Assembly (NCBI GenBank): GCA_010094045.1
Contig: ML986650.1
Coordinates: forward strand, 50,073 to 114,072
DNA: 64,000 nt
Direction: 5' to 3'
Source of the DNA: Lojkania enalia
Lineage: Eukaryota > Ascomycota > Dothideomycetes > Pleosporales
In this document: piece by piece, positions 54,212-64,000 of the stretch
Layout: each line of letters starts with the position of its first letter
How positions within the stretch are numbered: position 1 is the first letter of the stretch
Made by a program: the position numbers and the translations under genes
The notes under the pieces: generated by a model
Databases searched by the model: none
What the model was told of the DNA's origin: nothing
Seen by the model: only the letters and a program-made list of their open reading frames with translations

Positions 54212-55426
54212 AATGGGATATAGAATATGAAACGGAGGAATCCGAAGTAGAAAGGAGACAGCTGAGTAGTGGGCTCGAAGTCTGGGAGGAGGACTGGAGG
54301 AGGACTCGGAGCTAATGGTAACAAATGAAGAGAATAAGAGTGAAATGTGAGTGCCACGGGGTAGCACGAGGGTCGTGTGGATGGAGGTGGATGCTCAGAT
54401 GCGCACCGGTGAATGTCAACACTTGGAACATGACGAAGGACAGAACCGGCTGACAGGATTAGTCTAGCGTCTCCAAGGTTGGTTGGCGCACGTGGCGGTG
54501 CGCCAAGATGGCAGCCACAGCTTAACGTCATCCCTTATCTTCCTATCACTCAACCACCACGTACTTATATAGAAAAACCCAAGATCGAATCGTATGCTCG
54601 ATGGTAGCAAATTCCTTGCTGCGGTGAGAAAGATCGGAGTATGGTTGGGAAAAGGTTGACAACCTAGGAGCCCGTGGAAGCCGAGCCATAGTACAAACCT
54701 CAGTACAGCCCCCTCAATAGCATCCCTCGCTATGGTATAGAATGGCTGCAAGCATTTTAACTGTGTTACGATGCAGTTGAGGGCGGGTTCTCAATTCTAG
54801 CTTTTTTATTGTGGAAATAGTATCCATGGCAAACAAATATCTAAGAAGGTATTCGTTCAACCGTTTTCCTACCTGTGTTGTGCGCTGTTAAACGAGTAGT
54901 ACAACTGGGACATCCCCAGCCAAGTGTGATTATCCAAAGTCACTCCATGGCTTCAATCCTCTTGCTCAATAAATCCATCTCGTGTTTTCCCGTCTCAATC
55001 TAGCCTTAGTTGCTTTGTCAGAACTCACAACAAGAATGTCGCACATCCTATTCAGGAAAGTGTTATCTTGAGATTGCTCTCTTTTCATTGAAAATCTCTA
55101 CCCAGTCTATATAAGTCTACAAACAAAAGAGGGAATGAAAGAAAGAGAATGTGAGGATCACATGATCGCAGTCATTCCTCGCTTGTCACATTGATCCAGC
55201 CCATATGGCGGCCAGCCGAAAGGGGGAGTACCGTTTAAAGCCATGGGAAAACAAGAGTCTTAGGGGTAGTAACAAAAAAAGCATAAATCGAGCACAAGGA
55301 ACCCGTCTATCCAGCACCATTGTATGCGTCTATCCGTTCTATATAAGGTATCTCTAGTCTTGCTACAGCCGTCTCATCGTATCCAAACACCGTATAATGT
55401 AACACAATGGTATAGGAACTTGTCGC
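54212..55426. other. Intergenic, no gene recognised
   Basis: 1.2 kb containing the Atg27 promoter. Minus-strand frames at 54058-54531 and 54464-54751 overlap the Atg27 leader and show no family. AT-rich from 54770. Confidence 0.6.
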
Positions 55427-56032
55427 TTATTTGCCCGAGCCGCTGTTCTGACCTTGACCCTGGCCGCGTGCGTTTCCCGGCATGGGATAAGGGAAAGGGG
55501 CATAAGGCAGGTGGTAGCCAGGGTTACCAGATGTTGCGGTACCACTGGAAGAACCAGAGGTGCTGGTGTTGCCAGGGGATGAAGCGGCGGAAGACATGGC
55601 TAGTGCTGTAGCTGAACGTGCCTGTTGGGACTGAGATCGAGATCTTGGTCGAGAATACGGAGTGCTAGACCTCCTTCGCGGTTGAGAAGAGCTTTGTCCG
55701 GAGTGATGTCTTGAGACGAGAGATCGACCTTGTCGCGGGGCAGGTTCTGCTGTTTGTGCTCTCTCAGGGGTTGGGCTAGGCTCAGGAGACCCGGTGACGA
55801 CAATTAGAGGAGCTCGTGGTTCTGGATCTACTGAATTGACGGGCTGAGGGCTATTCCGAGTAGGTGACAGAAGGTCGGGAATGGATAAATTGCGGTATTG
55901 TACTTCGGTAGGTTGAGTAACACTGGGTTGACCTTCAGGAGAAGCTCTTTGCTGACTTGAAGCTTCTAGGTTCGTCGACTTATCAGGATTACGATTAGAT
56001 TGGCTAGGATTGTTTGATGTGGAACTATGCAT
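55427..56032 (-). CDS. Low-complexity Ser/Pro-rich protein, function unknown
   Basis: A 201-aa single-exon frame made almost wholly of Ser, Pro, Gln, Arg and Thr. The middle is Ser/Arg-rich (PRRRSSTPYSRPRSRSQSQQ), and the C-terminus is Gly/Pro-rich with aromatic residues (YHLPYAPFPYPMPGN) and a GQGQGQ run. It is predicted fully disordered, with no signal peptide or membrane helix. The Arg/Ser dipeptides recall SR-type RNA-binding proteins or phosphorylation-rich linkers, but no folded domain is present. The coherent composition over 200 codons and the good frame support a real gene, though the function is unknown and exons upstream are possible. Confidence 0.55.
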   Translation of the reverse strand: MHSSTSNNPSQSNRNPDKSTNLEASSQQRASPEGQPSVTQPTEVQYRNLSIPDLLSPTRNSPQPVNSVDPEPRAPLIVVTGSPEPSPTPERAQTAEPAPRQGRSLVSRHHSGQSSSQPRRRSSTPYSRPRSRSQSQQARSATALAMSSAASSPGNTSTSGSSSGTATSGNPGYHLPYAPFPYPMPGNARGQGQGQNSGSGK

Positions 56033-58325
56033 ACGCTACTAGTCCTGCCGGCGTTTGTGGTTTTCGTCACAACTCCAGAGGCGTAGGAGTTGACGAGCTA
56101 GGAATGAGGTTTGGAGCTCCAAATCGATATAAAAAGAGTCAAGATGTTGTGAGGGTTGTTTTGCAGTCGTAGTGCTTGTTGCTGAGTATCCCAGAGACTG
56201 ATGTATACCAGGTCCTTATATACTTTGAAGTCGAATTCCGACCCCACAATTCTCAAGGCCGTGTTCCAGATCCAGCAATCACGAAGCCGATGATGATAGC
56301 AAGGCAGTTCTCTGTCCTCACGTTGATCTCAATAGCATAAGCCCCCAAAGCATGAAGTAATCGTGATATTAGTGGCTTGGGCACGCGTGGTGGAGGTCAG
56401 AGCGTAACACCTCTTCCCAAGTTCAGTCTAAATGGACAGTTAAACGAACGAATAATGTAGAATTGCAAGAGAGTTTTCGGTGGGTATTCGATGGTTGGAT
56501 TGCGGAGTACCCGGCTTGAATGTGCAAGTCAAGGCCAGAAGCGTATGTTTTTAGCCGCCTGGCTTCTAGTTCAGGTTGAATATGAATTTAGGATGTGTAG
56601 CCAGTAGGGATGAATCAAGCAGCGGGAAGCTCTACTGTAGGGTTGCTGTCGTCAGATGCTTATTCGGAGCCGCATGCACAGTAGCCGGTTCTTAGTGCAA
56701 GGGTAGACGAATTGGGGTCGAGAATTCTGTCACTTTGTTTAACGTCCGCCGATGCGTATACAGCCACTGTCTATAACAGGCGATGTTTGATTTGAAACAC
56801 TGTGACCGTTGTGAAGTCTGCACGAGGAGGATTTTACCTACCATGTTTACTGATATACTCTGGAACGGCCAATCTCCGTACTACAACTTGGGTCTCTTCG
56901 AAAGCATATTTGTCCTCGTGGTAAGCATGCCAAATGTACCACTGAACAAAAACTTCTAAGATCCTTCGACGCGGCACGAGCAGACAATTAGTGGCGTCTT
57001 TTTGTCATCCTCTTCGTCGAGTTGCTACTACTTGGTCTCGGTAGTTGCCCGAGAGCGGCATAGCCGGCAAATGTGAACCCGCATAGGGAACTACTAGCAC
57101 AGCGGCCTACATGATTCGAGCTCGAGCTTCTAGGAGTCATCTGCAGAGGCCGTTATTTGAGCGCGCACGAATCAGAGGTTTTAAAGACTCTAATATTAGG
57201 TGTTTAACACGAGGTGGAATCGAGATTGGACGTGTTACTCAGCTATCGCGAAAACTTCCGCACGTTATCTGCGGTGATGCACCCCTGGCTTGCAGGAAAC
57301 TATCTCCCAATTGGCCCTGGATGAGGTCATGTCCCCAGTAGGGAAGGCATAATGTCCCAAATTAGGTAGCCAATGGTGTCGCATAAATGCTTCTAGCGTT
57401 CATATTCGGAGGTTTTGTAAGCAAGACATTTCTCGTTTCATGGGATTAGTACTTGGGCTTGACCGGGTATCCCAGCTCACGAACAACGCCGAGCAATGCT
57501 CGTGATAGCACAAGTCGCGCGAGATTCCTTCTAGAAGGCTTCCAAAAAGAGACCTCAGTAGACAGATTCTGATCTCAGACAGTGTGCACCTGCAGTCAGC
57601 ACCCTCTGCTCGGAACGCGGGATCGTTTCCAGGGATATGGACTGCCAATAAAACTACTGCGATAGATCCTATTATCGTCGTCGAGGCTGAGGCTGTGCAG
57701 GCGTAAGCGAGGATCGACAATGTACCACAAGATGTTGAAGAAGCAAGGTTGTGCTTATTACACGGTCGATATTCTGCCACTTCCCTATTTTAGTTATCAG
57801 TAAATTCTGACGCCAGAGGAAACCTCAAAAGTTAAGGACGCCAGCAGTTTGTAGATGTCGACGGGGTCGAAGGCAGCTGAAGATCCAAATTAGTCGGCCG
57901 CATGTGGAAAAGGCAGTTAATTAACCTACTTTGTGTTACGTTTGACCCAATGATTACCCCATGCTTACACAACCAGCAATCAGACCCTTCAAGATGTCAC
58001 GATGCTGTTCTTTACTCCTCCTTTGTCCTTCTAGATTTAATATGGGCTTATGAAAGGATATCCAAGCGCTTATTCGATCGCGATCTATTAAGTTATGTCT
58101 TACATATGAGGGGGGTAAAGAGTCGTATGAGGCCTCAAAACAGCTAGCATGCGCTGCAGACTTCTTGGCTTTGCCGGATGTTAAAACTGAGGGGAGCCGT
58201 ATATGAACCAAGTGAACTTACCTATTGTATTGATTCCTAATGAGAATATCTTAGCGAAATCTTCCGACGATCTCGAAGTGAGTCAGGACATCCAACATCG
58301 CGGTTGTTGTAAGTGGTCCAGCAAC
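56033..58325. other. Long gene-free region
   Basis: 2.3 kb without a convincing gene. Minus-strand frame 57400-57780 (126 codons) has a short hydrophobic stretch but no recognisable domain, and plus-strand frame 57111-57341 likewise. Base composition is near average until 57800, then AT-rich. No tRNA-like T-arm was seen. Confidence 0.5.
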
Positions 58326-59461
58326 ATGAACTCTGAAAACCGCGCAGCCATTATCCCAGAGCCTGGGAAAGCTCTCGAAGTAACCACCTCTGCGGTCATT
58401 CATCCGAGCCATGGAGAAGTCTTGGTGCGTAATCACGCAATTGCAATTCAGCCCCTAGATGCCAAAATGCTTCTGGCAGGTTATGGAGGCGCCGGCACAC
58501 TCCAGCACTTCCCGGCTGTTCTCGGATCAAGCGGTGCGGGCGTTATAGAAGAACTCGGGCAAGGAGTAACTGATCTCGATGTCGGCGATCGCGTGGTATT
58601 CGACACTAGGGCGTATATTTATGGCGATGCGAATCGGCGCGAAGGAACGTGGCAGCAACTCGTTGTGAGCGATGCGAAGACGGTAGCCAAGGTATCCTAG
58701 GTGCGGTGGCGTGACTACGGGAACAAAGCTAACTCGATGGAAGATCGGAGATGTCGCTTTTGAGCAAGCTGTTTTGATTGATTTTCCGCTGCAAACGGCT
58801 GTCGCTGCACTCCATCTCTTCCTCGGAGCGGAAAAGCCGGGAGCTGGTAGTGTCGATGAAAGGGTTCTCATTTGGGGGGCTGGGGGAGCCGTAGGCAGTT
58901 ATGCGACCCAGTTCGCGAAAAGTGTACGTAGCTTTCCTTTACTGGTTTCGAAGTGTTTAGAACTCCAGTACTAACACTTGCCAGGTTGGGTATACAGTAA
59001 TCGTTACAGCTTCACCAAGGGATGTAGAGCGTCAGAAAGCGTTGGGAGCTTCGGAGGTGATCGATTACAAAGCTCCGGATGCTGTTGATAGACTTCGCGC
59101 ATGGGGACCTTACAAGTATCTGTTTACTGCTAGCGGAGATCCAAAATCGCAGCAAGCGCTAGCTTGTTTACTTCAGCCTCAAGGAGGACAATTTGCATCT
59201 GTGTTAGGCGGCGACGTCGAATTACCTTCCAACGTGCAAAGGGTCTACAAGCCGTTCTCGCAAGCAGCGCAACGGGACGAGAACAGTGAGTTTCGCGAGT
59301 GGTGGTACAAAGACTACCTGCCAAAAGTATTACAAGAAGGGCTTGTGGAGCCAGTTAAGTATACTAAAAAAGAGGGTGGGCTCGGATCTTTGCAACAAGC
59401 AAGCACGGAAGTCTTTGAAGGGAGAGTCAAGGGTAAACTAGTTTTGAATCCGCAGGATTAA
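58326..59461 (+). CDS. MDR-type zinc-independent oxidoreductase (ToxD / enoyl reductase-like)
   Basis: NADP(H)-dependent medium-chain dehydrogenase/reductase, 340 aa, from exons 58326-58691, 58744-58923 and 58985-59461 (introns 52 and 61 bases). The N-terminal GroES-like domain contains FPAVLGSSGAGVIEELGQGV. The nucleotide-binding Rossmann motif is LIWGAGGAVGSYATQFAKSV, joined across intron 2, followed by ASPRDVERQKALGASEVIDY, the pattern of fungal trans-acting enoyl reductases and quinone oxidoreductases. No zinc-binding Cys cluster is present. This group includes stand-alone polyketide enoyl reductases, but no polyketide synthase lies in the window. The Met of MNSENRAAII is chosen because homologues begin there. 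The frame is open 41 codons further upstream. Confidence 0.88.
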
Positions 59462-60629
59462 ACTTCTTCAAGAGGGCCTGGCCTAGAAAGCCGGCATTCA
59501 AATGTAGCAAGTTTCTAGATATGGAATAGCGACTTGATGTGTGAGCAGAACACGAGAATAGAACATGTATTTGTCAACATTTTAAAAGCACAGATTAGCT
59601 GGTTAGGCAGGCTGTCGTGAGAAAGGACTTACTGAGCGTTGCTCGCATTGTTTTTGTTATTCCTTAATAGTAACATCTCAGCAGCAAGTGATGTTTTTAG
59701 ATCTCTCGAACAGTCAAAACTTAAGCTGTCTTAGCCGAAGAAATTTGCATTCTGTATTCGATTCACAAAAGATGCATTGGGCGCAAATAATGCATTGCAA
59801 ACTATGAAGTTGATCTAAAACTGATGCGAGGTTGGAGTAAAGGATCATCTAATTTAAGTCTGCATGAATAGAGGGAGACAAGATTTCCGCATCACGGGAT
59901 TGCGTATTCAATCGCTGGAGGTCACCTACGATTGATCCAGGGTTCTTCAGTGCTGTTTCCCCTATCAAATAGTTTTAGACTTTGCATATAACAAGTGTGA
60001 AGGGGGAAGGCTAAGCGCAAAATATGCTCCGCTGAGGCGTGAATGTGCAGAGAAACATTTGGTAATGACAAGGATAGACGGACACAGGAAAATCATGCTA
60101 AGCGACCATCTATGGTTTCAGGGCTGGCGTTAAAGAGAGAAAATATGGGAATACCCTAATACAGATTCTTCAAGAATGAGGGGTATACGCGCTCGGAAGA
60201 AGCCGGATATAGCGACTAACCCGATCCCTAGCGAAGCTAGAATCCTATCGCCTCTGCTCACATCATTCGTATTTTGAATTATTCCACACATTTCCAATGG
60301 CCCCTATTAGAATTCGTGCAACCTAACGACTGCCAGGAACTAGCGAAAAGCTTAAATCCTCCGCTACCAACCTTAGATGAACTTAAGACTCAAGCTGTTC
60401 AAACAGAGTGCTCTAATCAAACTATGTTGAACCTGTCAGCTTTTAAACATTCATAACAGGTTTGAGCACTTACAAGCTAGATATTATGTTCCAGCTTTGA
60501 TATCTTCAATGGCCAATGGCAGCTTCACCGGCCTTGGACGGTAGGTCATGGTTCGAGGCTGAAGTAGTAGCATCAACCGCCTGTTCATATTTCTTTATGA
60601 TAATTTCCCAGGACTCTTGCTTTGTCCGG
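59462..60629. other. Intergenic, AT-rich
   Basis: 1.2 kb between convergent genes. A frame at 60274-60456 without an ATG start (about 60 codons, NDCQELAKSLNPPLPTLDEL) reads somewhat like protein and may be a gene fragment. Nothing else is recognised. Confidence 0.45.
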
Positions 60630-61110
60630 CTACTTTTCCCGCTCCAAAAGCCCCATGACAACCTCAACACACCTCTGGAACCCTTCCATCTCCTCTTCAA
60701 CCGTGCCTCCCATCCCCGTACTCGCAAAGCTTATTGAGTTTCCCACGTATACAGGCTTCCCAGCCTTTCGTGCTAGGACCTTCGCTAGCCGGGTTGTGAA
60801 ATCTAGCGTGCTGCTGTGCGTGTAGAGCGGCGTGTGGAGTGGGTCGGATGGGGATGATTTCTGCACAAGTACGTCAGCAATGATTGCGAGGGTGCGCAGA
60901 TAAGTCGCATACGTTTGGCATAGCATACACAAAGCTCCCTAGAGGCGCCGAGTCTGAGGATTCAGCAGTTGTGGTTGTTAGGAAGATGAGGAGAGATGTG
61001 AGGTTGTTGCTGAGTTGAAGTTGGATATTGGTTTGCCCAGCTTTGGGGAGAGGGAAGGAAACTTCAACCGGCAAACCAGAACCTATCCCATCGGTGGCTT
61101 CGGAAGACAT
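60630..61110 (-). CDS. Proteasome assembly chaperone 4-like (Pba4/PAC4)
   Basis: A small 142-aa protein from exons 61110-60913 and 60860-60630 (intron 52 bases). The C-terminal half, DFTTRLAKVLARKAGKPVYV followed by NSISFASTGMGGTVEEEMEG, matches the fungal PAC4/Poc4 pattern. These proteins form a heterodimer with Pba3 that guides assembly of the 20S alpha ring. The N-terminal half is beta-rich (VSFPLPKAGQTNIQLQLSNN), as in the chaperone fold. No signal peptide. It is head-to-head with the methyltransferase gene, 364 bases apart. The family call rests on memory of the C-terminal signature and is good but not certain. Confidence 0.75.
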
Positions 61111-61474
61111 GGCAGTATGGTGGTGTTAAGGAAAAGGGAATGGGCCGTTGTGACTGTTGCTAGTGCAGTCGCGGTCTGCTGGTTGTAGAGGTCAAAGAAG
61201 GTCCTCGGAGTTGGTTCGGGTCTAAATTCGGATCGCCGAGCCTTCCGGAAATGCTTCCTTTGCGCCTTTCGGTTCCCGCATTGAGTGTCTTCCCGCATTG
61301 TTGCGCATAGCAAATCCAAGCGAAAAGCCGTCCGATTTAGAAAGCTCATTTGCTACATTTGGTGATTTTGGAGAAGGTCTTTGGTGCAGCGTCAATTCGT
61401 CAGCTGTAAGCGGATCGAGGACGAGAAGAGGTTTGATGTCCGTCTAGACTGTTCATCAAGGCTGAAAGAGAAGG
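61111..61474. other. Bidirectional promoter region
   Basis: 364 bases between the divergent chaperone and methyltransferase genes. No additional gene; control elements for both are expected here. Confidence 0.6.
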
Positions 61475-62899
61475 ATGGCGCACTCCGAGTGGGATGGTGA
61501 CTTTGATCCTATGGCGGATCCTGATGAACAGAAACACGTGCTTTCTGTGCTAGACTCCTTTCGGTAGGTTAGCATGCGCTCTCTCTAGTTCCATACATTT
61601 ATTCTGCTGCGCGAGGCTACCTCGTAGCTAACGACAGCATTAAGATCGTATCGTCGTCTAGCTCACTTCAACGGCACCCATGTGCGCCGACAGGCATTCT
61701 ACTCTCTCCCTTCAGAACACTGGATCCTCCTCTCTAAGCCTCCATTCTCCATCTTAGATTCTCTCTCAAGGCTGGACGATTTGATAGACTCTAATGCGGA
61801 GCTAGCTGATGCCATATTTATTGCTGGATTCAAAGCTTTCCTTGCACCCACTCTTGACAGCGAATGGGTTGCCTCCATCGTTCCGGAGAAATACGCCCAT
61901 GATGAGTTCAAGGTCTATTCTACTGTCATGGACCATCTAGATGTGCAAACTACGCAGACAGATATGGAGAAGGCCCGCAGTTGTGTCCACCAGTTTTATC
62001 GGGAATGGAGTGCAGAAGGTGCTGTCGAGCGGGAAAAGTGTTTTGATCCAGTTGTACAATCCGTAAGCGAAGAGTTCGCGTCCCGCAAGAAGGTCTCGCC
62101 TGAGCTTGATAGATCAGATGTCAAGGTATTGGTCCCCGGGGCTGGCCTTGGGCGGCTTGTATTTGACATTGTTCGCGCTGGGTTTTCCGTCGAAGGGAAT
62201 GAAATCTCATATCACGAGCTCATGGCTAGCTCATTAGTGTTGAACCACACAAAGAAAGCTGGAGAGTTTAACATTGCACCCTTCGTACTCAACTGCTCGA
62301 ATCACCTTAACCGGAACGATCAATTTCGAATCTACGAGATCCCAGATTTACACCCCGGTGCAGAACTTGAGAGTGCTCCAGAAAATTCACGCTTGCATGC
62401 TTTTGAACGAATGAGCATGGCCGCTGGCGACTTCTGCGTCCTATACAGCCGAGAAGATTCTCGAGAGCAATTCGACGCCGTAGCTACCGTTTTCTTCATA
62501 GACACAGCCCCAAACGTCATCCGATACATCGATGCTGTGAGGAACTGTCTGAAGCCGGGAGGAATATGGATTAATCTCGGACCATTACTCTGGCATCATG
62601 CATCCCGTCGACAATGCTCCGGCGAAGAAACCGAGGGAGAAGCCAAAGAGCCCTCCCACAGACACCTAGACAAGGGAATCGCCGACCCAGGCTCCGTCGA
62701 ACTCACAGACGAGGAAGTAATCGCACTCGTCTCGCACCTCGGATTTGCAATTGAGCAGCACACAACCGAAACCATCTCAACAGGCTACATATCCAATCCA
62801 GCAAGCATGTTACAAAACGTCTACAAACCTTCATTCTGGATCGCTCGCAAGAAAGTCTGGTTCGTCAATCCCTCATCACATTCAATCTATCAGCGCTGA
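61475..62899 (+). CDS. Carnosine N-methyltransferase-like protein (N2227 family)
   Basis: SAM-dependent methyltransferase of the N2227/UPF0586 family, 447 aa, from exons 61475-61563 and 61645-62899 (81-base intron with CTAAC branch). The first exon codes the acidic MAHSEWDGDFDPMADPDEQK start. The SAM-binding motif I is VLVPGAGLGRLVFDIVRAGF, continued by VEGNEISYHELM. A later motif is FDAVATVFFIDTAPNVIRYI, and LKPGGIWINLGPLLWHH is the strongly conserved substrate-pocket block of carnosine methyltransferases, which in animals convert carnosine to anserine. Fungi are not known for carnosine, so another imidazole or histidine-containing peptide, or a protein His, may be the substrate. The family is certain, the substrate is not. 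Confidence 0.93.
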
Positions 62900-64000
62900 T
62901 GAATAACAAGAATTGACTCGCCCACACCTAATTACATCTACATATAGTCTAAACTTACAAAACAGAGTGCTAGATTTACCCATATATAGAGAATGGGCTA
63001 TCCAATCGTTATTAATGGCAGACTGTTGCGCCAAGCCTGTGCCACATGCAATGAGCACGGCCCCCATGCATGTGGCTTATGCAGCGTCTACGAACTTGCA
63101 TAGCCCTCATTGCTACGTACCCTCCACGGCACACTCTCTCCACATTTCGCAGGGTATAGAAATTATTGTATATCGTCCCCTATGCACGTGGATCTCCAAT
63201 GGTGACCAGGGCGCCGCTTTTCGGTCAGCGAGATGCATGCCTCCGCTGCACAGCTATCATACTACCTTCGTAGTTCTTAATCCCCGATGGTGTGGAGAAT
63301 GATGCAGTGCTGTTGCGTACCCCATTACCGTTTCTTTGGGTTCTCTCATGCTTGGAACCCGGTAGATCCTACCGTGCATCTTTTCCTATTGCATAGTTAA
63401 GACTAACAGCGGGGATCTAGAGATTTGCCTAGTAAAAGCCCGTCAGCAGGGCCTAGGTCTCCTTGGCCCCCCATTTAGAAATTATTAGCGGCCTTTATGT
63501 AATTCGGCTATGGATTTAGGTATATCGTCTTGATTATCAACACACATTTTGGCGTTGTAAGACATGGGGCCTTTTCTAGTAGGCTCTAACTCGCAGACGC
63601 TAAGATGTAGGCGCTCTTTCTACACGTTCGGTATTCTTTGGAGGCAAATGACACGGACCTTGCGTTGAGAATGAGGGTGGACATATCTTCGAAGCTACTA
63701 TAAATGCCCTATTCCGGAAATATGTAATCATCACGCAGTCTCCCCGTCACGCGATGTGTGCTCCACCCTCAATATCTAGGTTCTATTCTTTATTGGAATT
63801 GTTAGATGGCTTTTCTACTTTGTTTTCTTCACTTCGACTTCCCTTCGACCCAACTTTCTATGGAATATCATGGTGATTGAACATAGTGGACCAGCCGTCC
63901 AACAGCGTATCAGAACCAAACTCGTCTCCTACGCAAAGGTATTCCATCTTAATTGGGTATTGCCACATCATACCTACCCGGCATTAAGACATTAAACCAG
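62900..64000. other. Gene-free to window end
   Basis: 1.1 kb with no credible coding frame, RNA or repeat. The frame at 62913-63302 (+) has no family content. The composition is moderately AT-rich. Confidence 0.6.

Noticed and set aside
57400..57780. 126-codon minus-strand frame with a hydrophobic segment
   Set aside because: A single hydrophobic run and scattered cysteines do not make a family match. No promoter or splice support was seen.

Overview
This 64 kb window is nuclear DNA of a filamentous ascomycete (Pezizomycotina). The genes are intron-poor, with introns mostly of 45-90 bases and GT..AG ends, and many have a CTAAC/CTGAC-type branch site. Gene products are typically fungal: Hsp98-type disaggregase, Kap95, Pap1, Atg27, a MetX-like hydrolase, an EBP-type sterol isomerase. 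Long gene-free, AT-rich stretches carry decayed repeats whose stop codons look like C-to-T changes at CpA, the signature of repeat-induced point mutation (RIP). I cannot fix the class or genus from sequence alone.

Layout. 1-1.5 kb: a 21-bp tandem array at the window edge, then a degenerate ~50-bp motif recurring roughly every 140 bp. 1.5-7.6 kb (+): a PP2C phosphatase and importin beta-1 (9 exons). 9.2-12.2 kb (-): Hsp98/Hsp104 with a heat-shock promoter (HSE plus TATA). 12.9-15.1 kb (+): a secreted GH1 beta-glucosidase. 15.6-16.2 kb (-): ribosomal protein uS8 (Rps22). 16.8-19.9 kb (+): an intracellular zinc-finger/LysM/UBA-like protein and a four-helix membrane protein. 21.0-24.1 kb: poly(A) polymerase (-) divergent from a 2H phosphoesterase (+). 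24.2-25.4 kb (-): a MetX-like alpha/beta hydrolase. 26.2-27.2 kb (+): a flavin reductase-like protein. 27.7-28.6 kb (-): an unrecognised, probably dead gene. 28.8-32.0 kb (+): a CDF metal transporter and an APH-fold kinase.

32.5-37.5 kb: two lineage-specific proteins and a nitrilase. 37.5-40.6 kb: AT-rich, with a RIP-damaged integrase-type transposase relic. 40.6-42.0 kb (+): an FAD monooxygenase. 42-44.7 kb: gene-poor, with a fragment of an F-box/2EXR-like gene. 44.7-50.4 kb (-): a very large DH/PH RhoGEF-like protein (1,886 aa). 51.5-54.2 kb (-): EBP sterol isomerase and Atg27. 55.4-56.0 kb (-): a low-complexity protein. 58.3-59.5 kb (+): an MDR oxidoreductase. 60.6-62.9 kb: a proteasome assembly chaperone (-) divergent from a carnosine N-methyltransferase-like protein (+).

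Most genes are conserved housekeeping genes with unrelated roles (nuclear import, protein disaggregation, translation, mRNA 3' processing, autophagy, proteasome assembly). Enzymes with accessory character (nitrilase, FAD monooxygenase, MDR reductase, APH kinase) lie singly, and no backbone synthase is present, so there is no biosynthetic cluster. I found no convincing new multi-gene system. The more interesting items are the decayed loci, the unusual domain combinations and the promoter architecture. Exon boundaries were set by hand from splice motifs, frame continuity and family knowledge.
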